A stretch of DNA of 26,391 bases from JAPWJZ01 sp041287865. Lineage in GTDB: Bacteria > Pseudomonadota > Alphaproteobacteria > Micavibrionales > UBA2020. Position 1 is the stretch's first letter. Each line of letters starts with the position of its first letter. Positions 22,250 to 26,391 of this stretch are shown one piece after another. The stretch covers positions 1-26,391 of the forward strand of contig JBGGMV010000074.1 of assembly GCA_041287865.1 (NCBI GenBank), in the 5' to 3' direction. The notes under the pieces were generated by a model, which saw only the letters and a program-made list of their open reading frames with translations, did not search any database and had not been told where the DNA came from. The position numbers and the translations under genes are program-made.

Positions 22250-22279
22250 AGTATAACTGATTCGGCGCACGGTTTTCAA
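22250..22279 (-). promoter_or_regulatory. Predicted minus-strand promoter before the RNA candidate
   Basis: On the minus strand TTGAAA (22279-22274) and TATACT (22255-22250), spacer 18. It lies downstream of the acyl-CoA dehydrogenase stop and points away from that gene toward the structured region, so it cannot serve a coding gene on its own strand within the window. Confidence 0.5.
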
Positions 22280-22310
22280 TTCGCCCGTGGGAACACAAAC
22301 CTAGCCAAGA

Positions 22311-24095
22311 TCAAAACTGGTCATTCGCAATCTGGCAGGCCATTTTCTGGCCGCCCATGATGGGGGCGGAGAGGCCGTGAACGACGGGGAGCAGGGCTTC
22401 GGCGAAGAATCTCGCCGTGATCAGTTTGGTGTTATAGAAGTTTGCGTCTTCACCGCCGTGCAGGGCCGTATGGGCCGAGAGCGCCATGCGGGCCATCATA
22501 TAGCCGCCTGCCACCAGCGAGAATTGCCGCTGGTAGGGCTGGGCGCTGGCCGCCATGGTTTCCATGTTGGATTTGGCGTTGGCCAGCATCCATGCGGTGG
22601 TTTCCTCCAGCGCGGCGACGGCCTTGACCAATGATCCCTGAATGACGTCGAGGTCATCGCTGGGTTTCTGCGTCAGGTTTTTGGCGAAGGCCTTGATCTC
22701 GGCCATGAAGCGCGCGGCCTCCGCCCCGTTATCGCGGAGCAGTTTGCGGAACACGAGGTCGTTCGACTGAATGCCGTTGGTGCCTTCATAAATCGGCAGG
22801 ATGCGGCAGTCGCGGTAATATTGCGCCGCGCCGGTTTCCTCGATAAAGCCCATGCCGCCGTGGATCTGCAGCGCGGTCGAGGCCGTTTCGACGGCAAGGT
22901 CGGTCGCCCATGCCTTCACCAGCGGCACCAGCAGGTCGAGCCGCGCCTGTGCTTCGGCGCGCTGTTTTTCGTCGGCCGCGTATTTCAGCCTGTCCTGCAT
23001 GCCCGCCGCGTAATAGGCAAGCGCGCGCGACGCTTCGGTATTGGATTTCATGGTCAGCAGCATGCGGCGCACGTCGGGGTGCTCGATGATGGCGACGCGC
23101 TTGCCGCTCTTGTCACCCAGTTTCGTGCCCTGCACGCGGTCTTTGGCGTAGGACAGCGCATGCTGGTAAGCGGCTTCGCCCAAGGCCACGCCCTGCTGGC
23201 CCACGCCGAGGCGCGCATTGTTCATCATGATAAACATGTTCTTCAGGCCCTTGCCGGCTTCGCCGATCAGGTACGAAACAGCGCCTTCGGTTTCGCCGTA
23301 AATCATCACGCAGGTGGGCGAGCCGTGGATGCCCATTTTATGTTCCAGCGAGACGGCGCGCACGTCGTTGCGCTTGCCAAGGCTGCCGTCGGCATTGACG
23401 ATAAATTTCGGCACGATAAAGAGGCCGAGGCCGTCGTTGCCTTCCGGCAGGCCGTCGATACGGGCGAGGACGAGGTGGATAATGTTGGAGGTGAAATCGT
23501 GTTCACCCCACGTAATGAAGATTTTCTGGCCCTTCATCAGGTAATGGTCGCCGTTTTTCTTCGCCGTGGTGCGAATGGCCGCGAGGTCGGTGCCCGCCTG
23601 CGGTTCCGTCAGGTGCATGGAACCAGTCCATTCGCCCGAAATCATTTTCGGCAGGAAGGTTTGCTTCTGTTCATGCGTGCCGAGGCTTTCGATTGCTTCG
23701 ATGGCTGCTTGGGAAAGAAGCGGGCACAATGATAATGCAAGATTCGCGGCCTGCCACATTTCGCCCACGGCCATGCCGATGGCGTGCGGCAATGCCTGCC
23801 CGCCGAATTCCTGACCGCAGTTGATGCCGGTCCAGCCGCCCTGCGCGAATTGCGTATAGGCGTCCTTGAAACCGTCGGGCGTCTTCACGCCACCGTCTTG
23901 CAGTTTTGACATCTGGCGGTCGCCGGTTTTGTTGGTGGGCGCCCAGACTTCGCCGGCCAGCCTTGCGGCCTCGGCCAATACCGCTTCCACCACATCGGGC
24001 GTCGCATGCGCGTAAGGCGCGAAGCCCGCGATTTCATCCATGCCGGCGATTTCATCCAGCACAAAGCGCATGTCCTTGAGGGGGGCGTGGTACAT
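22311..24095 (-). CDS. Acyl-CoA dehydrogenase (DmdC-like, long type)
   Basis: A 594-residue FAD-dependent acyl-CoA dehydrogenase with the extra C-terminal domain found in the DmdC/large-ACAD group; normal ACADs are about 380-400 residues. FAD- and substrate-binding motifs are MHLTEPQAGTD (160-170) and ITWGEHD (194-200); QIHGGMGFIEE is at 410-420, and the catalytic glutamate is Glu437 in IYEGTNGIQ. The N-terminal 50 residues hold a short duplicated unit, DEIAGM/DEIAGF (14-24). An AAAGGAG site eight bases before the ATG is strong. It follows the membrane-protein gene by 35 bases in the same direction, likely one operon. Substrate is not determined: 3-methylmercaptopropionyl-CoA (DMSP catabolism) is a common annotation for this group, but straight or branched acyl-CoA is equally possible. 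Confidence 0.92.
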   Translation of the reverse strand: MYHAPLKDMRFVLDEIAGMDEIAGFAPYAHATPDVVEAVLAEAARLAGEVWAPTNKTGDRQMSKLQDGGVKTPDGFKDAYTQFAQGGWTGINCGQEFGGQALPHAIGMAVGEMWQAANLALSLCPLLSQAAIEAIESLGTHEQKQTFLPKMISGEWTGSMHLTEPQAGTDLAAIRTTAKKNGDHYLMKGQKIFITWGEHDFTSNIIHLVLARIDGLPEGNDGLGLFIVPKFIVNADGSLGKRNDVRAVSLEHKMGIHGSPTCVMIYGETEGAVSYLIGEAGKGLKNMFIMMNNARLGVGQQGVALGEAAYQHALSYAKDRVQGTKLGDKSGKRVAIIEHPDVRRMLLTMKSNTEASRALAYYAAGMQDRLKYAADEKQRAEAQARLDLLVPLVKAWATDLAVETASTALQIHGGMGFIEETGAAQYYRDCRILPIYEGTNGIQSNDLVFRKLLRDNGAEAARFMAEIKAFAKNLTQKPSDDLDVIQGSLVKAVAALEETTAWMLANAKSNMETMAASAQPYQRQFSLVAGGYMMARMALSAHTALHGGEDANFYNTKLITARFFAEALLPVVHGLSAPIMGGQKMACQIANDQF

Positions 24096-24130
24096 GGTGC
24101 GAACTCCTTTAAAACGAGAGGCTCAGCCTA

Positions 24131-24868
24131 TCACTTTGCTGCGGCCGTTGAAACCGCAAGGCGGTTTTTCAGAACCAGCATGTAACACAGCATAAACAGA
24201 TAAAGGTAAATCTCCGACAGTTCGCTCACGCGCGGCAGGAAGCCGGTTTCCAGCGCCTTGTCGAGATATTTGCCGAAGCGCAGCGCCAGCAGCATGATGA
24301 CCGAGGGCAGCGAGACCATAAAGGCCGGATAGATAATGGCGAATTTTTCGGGCAGCCATGATTTCTTGAACTTGCGCAGCAACGCAACACCCAGCACGCC
24401 CGCATAAATGCCGTATTCCAGCAGCGTCTTGGGCAGGTTGTTCAACAGGCCCGACAGGTTGTGCAGGTTGGTTTCCTTGTGGGTATTGATATCGGCCCAG
24501 CCTTCGGGCGTGGCCCAGCCGATCAGGCGCTGGCCCCAGCTGATTTCTTCCCCTGCGATAAACAGGCTCGCCAGCGTCGTCAGCAGCACCCAGCCCAGCA
24601 GCCACGGTGTATGGCGGGGCGGCATGCGGGCGAGGATATAGGCGCCAACCAGAAAAGCGCCGCCCACCAGCAGGACCTGGAAATTCTCGAAGGGGCCGTC
24701 CTCCAGCAGGCTATTGGCGGCCGCTTCCTTGCCGCTGGCAAAGAAGATGGCGGCATAGGCGAGGATGGAGGCCAGCGGCAGCCAGAGGGTCAGCAGGCTG
24801 GGCAGATTGTCTTCATAGACGTCGCTGCCCTTATATATAGGAGAGGTATCGGTTTTCATGTCGGGCAT
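24131..24868 (-). CDS. Polytopic membrane protein with AGEEISWGQR motif
   Basis: A 245-residue protein with about six hydrophobic segments (26-44, 64-80, 88-105, 150-165, 178-197, 218-233). Segment 3 leads into AGEEISWGQR (105-114), then a WATPEGW stretch and NLHN (134-137). This charged and Trp-containing block recurs in an uncharacterised family of bacterial integral membrane proteins that I know by pattern but not by name. Glu107, Glu108 and His136 are the likely functional residues, possibly at the membrane surface. The start is uncertain (ATG at 24868 or 24859) with no good ribosome binding site. It is divergent from the transglycosylase and upstream of the acyl-CoA dehydrogenase in a likely operon. 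Confidence 0.8.
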   Translation of the reverse strand: MPDMKTDTSPIYKGSDVYEDNLPSLLTLWLPLASILAYAAIFFASGKEAAANSLLEDGPFENFQVLLVGGAFLVGAYILARMPPRHTPWLLGWVLLTTLASLFIAGEEISWGQRLIGWATPEGWADINTHKETNLHNLSGLLNNLPKTLLEYGIYAGVLGVALLRKFKKSWLPEKFAIIYPAFMVSLPSVIMLLALRFGKYLDKALETGFLPRVSELSEIYLYLFMLCYMLVLKNRLAVSTAAAK

Positions 24869-24908
24869 TCTGGCGAATTACCCCTTTTCTGGCAACCCCT
24901 TGCGCGGC

Positions 24909-24925
24909 TTGGCACACCCTTTGCA
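24909..24925 (+). promoter_or_regulatory. Sigma-54 (RpoN) promoter of the lytic transglycosylase gene
   Basis: TTGGCAC (24909-24915) and TTGCA (24921-24925) hold the invariant GG (24911-24912) and GC (24923-24924) exactly ten bases apart, as sigma-54 requires. The only deviation from the common consensus is A instead of G after TGGCAC. Transcription would start about 24936. The leader contains a GGCC-AAAA-GGCC hairpin (24945-24956) before the GGAG ribosome binding site. Enhancer-binding activator sites would lie upstream, inside or beyond the divergent gene. Confidence 0.8.
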
Positions 24926-24981
24926 ACGATTACCGTAAGACGGAGGCCAAAAGGCCCCACAGGGTTAAAGGAGTTGAGGTT

Positions 24982-25923
24982 ATGTCCATAAGCTTCGGAC
25001 AGTATAAAGGCGATATTCTCGCTAAATATCAAGGCGTTGCATCACAGGACGTGATCAAGGCCGTGGAGAAGGCATCCAGCCGGACGGGGGTAGATTTTGC
25101 CTTCCTGATGGAAAAAGCTTCCACCGAGAGCAATTTCAACCCGACCGCCAAATCCAAGAGCTCCTCTGCCCGCGGACTTTTCCAGTTTCTGGAAGAAACC
25201 TGGCTACGCGTGGTGAAGAAGCATGGCGACAAATACGGCCTAGGCGATCTGGCCGACAAGATCGAGATCAAGGGCGGCCGCGCCTGCTGCACCGCCGACC
25301 GCGAAAAAATCCTGGCGCTGCGCAACAACCCCGAAATTTCGGCGCTGATGGCCGGCGAATTCTCGTCCGACAACAAGGACTATTTAAAGGGCAACACCAA
25401 GGACAAAGTCGGCTCGACCGAGCTTTACCTCGCCCACTTCATGGGCGCGGGCGGCGCGGCCAAGTTCCTGAACGCGCGCGCGATGAACGGCGACGCGCTG
25501 GCAAAAGACCTTTTCCCCACCGCCGCGAAAGCCAACAAGACGATTTTCTACGACAGCAAAAAACAGCCCCGCAGCCTCGATGAAGTCTACAACCTCTTTG
25601 CCAAGAAATTCGGCAGCGTCAAGTCCACGCCCTCTTCACACCCGACGCAGGACGTTGCCGTAGCCAAAGCGCCCGCCCCCAAAGCCACACCCCTCGACCT
25701 CTTCAAGGGGCGGGCGCTTCCCGTTTTCGACGACAATAACGAGAAAGACGACATCATCTGGAACGACGACCCGCGCTTCATGCGCCACCCGTCCAGCGGC
25801 TTCTCGAAAAGCAAGATCGGCCTGCAGAAGCTGCACGCGCAGAATATCCTGATGATGGCCGAGCTGACGGAAAAACTGCCCGTCCGCCGCAGCAACCTCG
25901 ACAAGTTCGGCTATAACTCCTGA
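24982..25923 (+). CDS. Soluble lytic transglycosylase, RpoN-controlled
   Basis: A 313-residue protein with an SLT-type lytic transglycosylase domain that would cleave the glycan strand of peptidoglycan to give 1,6-anhydro ends. Residues 21-75 hold the catalytic Glu49 in KASTESNFNP and the ARGLFQFLEETW motif (63-74), in the spacing of family-1 lytic transglycosylases; a later segment (YLAHFMGAGGAAKFL) is also characteristic. There is no signal peptide at the N-terminus, yet the substrate is periplasmic. From about 215 the protein is linker-like, with a Pro/Ala stretch and a charged C-terminal extension. GGAG eight bases before the ATG. A sigma-54 promoter precedes it, so it may act in flagellar assembly (as SltF or PleA-like enzymes do). 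It converges on sppA with three bases between stops. Confidence 0.88.
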   Translation: MSISFGQYKGDILAKYQGVASQDVIKAVEKASSRTGVDFAFLMEKASTESNFNPTAKSKSSSARGLFQFLEETWLRVVKKHGDKYGLGDLADKIEIKGGRACCTADREKILALRNNPEISALMAGEFSSDNKDYLKGNTKDKVGSTELYLAHFMGAGGAAKFLNARAMNGDALAKDLFPTAAKANKTIFYDSKKQPRSLDEVYNLFAKKFGSVKSTPSSHPTQDVAVAKAPAPKATPLDLFKGRALPVFDDNNEKDDIIWNDDPRFMRHPSSGFSKSKIGLQKLHAQNILMMAELTEKLPVRRSNLDKFGYNS

Positions 25924-25926
25924 GCC

Positions 25927-26391
25927 CTAGCGCACCACGACCATTTCGTCGGGCAGCTGCAGTTGCTGCAGCAGCGCGCGCGCGTCGATGGTGGGCATGA
26001 ACAGCGCGCCTTCCGCCGCCAGCGAGATAAAGGCCTCGAGCGTCGATTTACGCGGGGGGAAGAGCACGACCGGCACGTCCTTGACGTTGTCGAGCTTCGC
26101 TTCGGTCTTGGCCAGCACCAGCGCCTGGCGCAACCCGCCCAGTTCGTCCACCAGGCCTTTTTCCTTCGCCTGCCGGCCCGTCCAGACGCGGCCCTGCGCC
26201 ACGGCGTCGGCCTGCTCCTTCGTCATCTTGCGGGCTTCGGCCACGCGGGTCAGGAAGGCGTCATAGGTCGCGCCCAGCATGGCGTCGAAACGCGCGAATT
26301 CGGCTTCGGTGAACGGCTTGTTGGCCGACCACATGCGGGCGTTCTGCCCCTCCGACACGCCTTCCCAGCGGATGCCGAGCTTTTCCAGCAG
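25927..26391 (-). CDS. sppA: Signal peptide peptidase SppA, C-terminal fragment (partial)
   Basis: The reading frame enters from beyond the right edge and ends at 25927; 154 residues are visible. The visible part starts LLEKLGIRWEGV, then WSANKPFTEAEF, YDAFLTRVAEARKM and the S49-family hallmark GRVWTGRQAKEKGLVDELGG, followed by a helical tail to VVVR. This is the C-terminal peptidase-S49 half of SppA, an inner-membrane Ser/Lys enzyme that degrades cleaved signal peptides. The part shown lies downstream of the catalytic serine, so the active site cannot be checked. The GTG at 26358 would be internal; since the frame and homology continue past it, I treat the gene as truncated by the window, not by evolution. 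Confidence 0.88.
   Translation of the reverse strand: MLEKLGIRWEGVSEGQNARMWSANKPFTEAEFARFDAMLGATYDAFLTRVAEARKMTKEQADAVAQGRVWTGRQAKEKGLVDELGGLRQALVLAKTEAKLDNVKDVPVVLFPPRKSTLEAFISLAAEGALFMPTIDARALLQQLQLPDEMVVVR

Noticed and set aside
26356..26358. GTG at 26358 as the start of a short separate gene
   Set aside because: The same frame continues to the window edge with SppA-like sequence (LLEKLGIRWEG), so this is the interior of a longer sppA.

Overview
The window is a gene-dense, GC-rich stretch of chromosome that reads as alphaproteobacterial. The evidence is the gene order mdh-sucC-sucD-sucA-sucB on one strand, a DUF2336 protein (a family found mainly in Alphaproteobacteria), a ZapE/AFG1 ATPase nearby, and a textbook sigma-54 promoter before a lytic transglycosylase. 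I cannot fix the genus. A Micavibrio- or Rhodospirillales-like lineage is only a guess. There are no tRNA or rRNA genes, transposases, integrases, phage structural genes or CRISPR arrays. This is housekeeping chromosome with many poorly characterised small genes between the conserved blocks.

Layout. (1) 1-2060: a predicted zinc-finger protein, a small membrane protein and an 87-residue protein closed by a strong two-way terminator. (2) 2087-11427, minus strand: the TCA block mdh, sucC, sucD, sucA, sucB, followed by a secreted alpha/beta hydrolase started by TTG three bases after sucB, then a secreted protein with two DUF4919-like domains. The dihydrolipoamide dehydrogenase gene often found after sucB in this group is absent here. 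(3) 11428-15596: an intergenic region rich in inverted repeats, a membrane-anchored Ala/Pro/Val-rich protein, and divergently from it a secreted low-complexity repeat protein, a lipoprotein and a papain-like C39-type peptidase. (4) 15593-19581, minus strand: a tightly packed set zapE, membrane protein, DUF2336 protein, Sel1-repeat protein, small membrane protein. (5) 19746-22310: a 55-residue cysteine-rich protein, a serine esterase, an operon of three tandem paralogous small proteins with its own promoter, and a convergent intergenic region that can fold into a multi-branched RNA with a good minus-strand promoter. (6) 22311-26391: an acyl-CoA dehydrogenase and a polytopic membrane protein on the minus strand, a soluble lytic transglycosylase under a sigma-54 promoter, and the C-terminal end of signal peptide peptidase SppA running off the right edge.

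How the parts work together. The mdh-suc genes encode consecutive TCA-cycle steps: 2-oxoglutarate to succinyl-CoA (SucA, SucB), succinyl-CoA to succinate (SucC, SucD), and malate to oxaloacetate (Mdh). The zapE set may link division or envelope ATPase work with three uncharacterised membrane or repeat proteins, but this rests on gene overlap only. The sigma-54 promoter suggests that the transglycosylase is made with flagellar or another RpoN-controlled programme. The most likely undescribed items are the three-paralog operon (20963-22065), the structured RNA candidate (22094-22243) and the 13.1-15.0 kb secreted-protein locus. All of these calls come from reading the sequence; no database search or folding programme was run.
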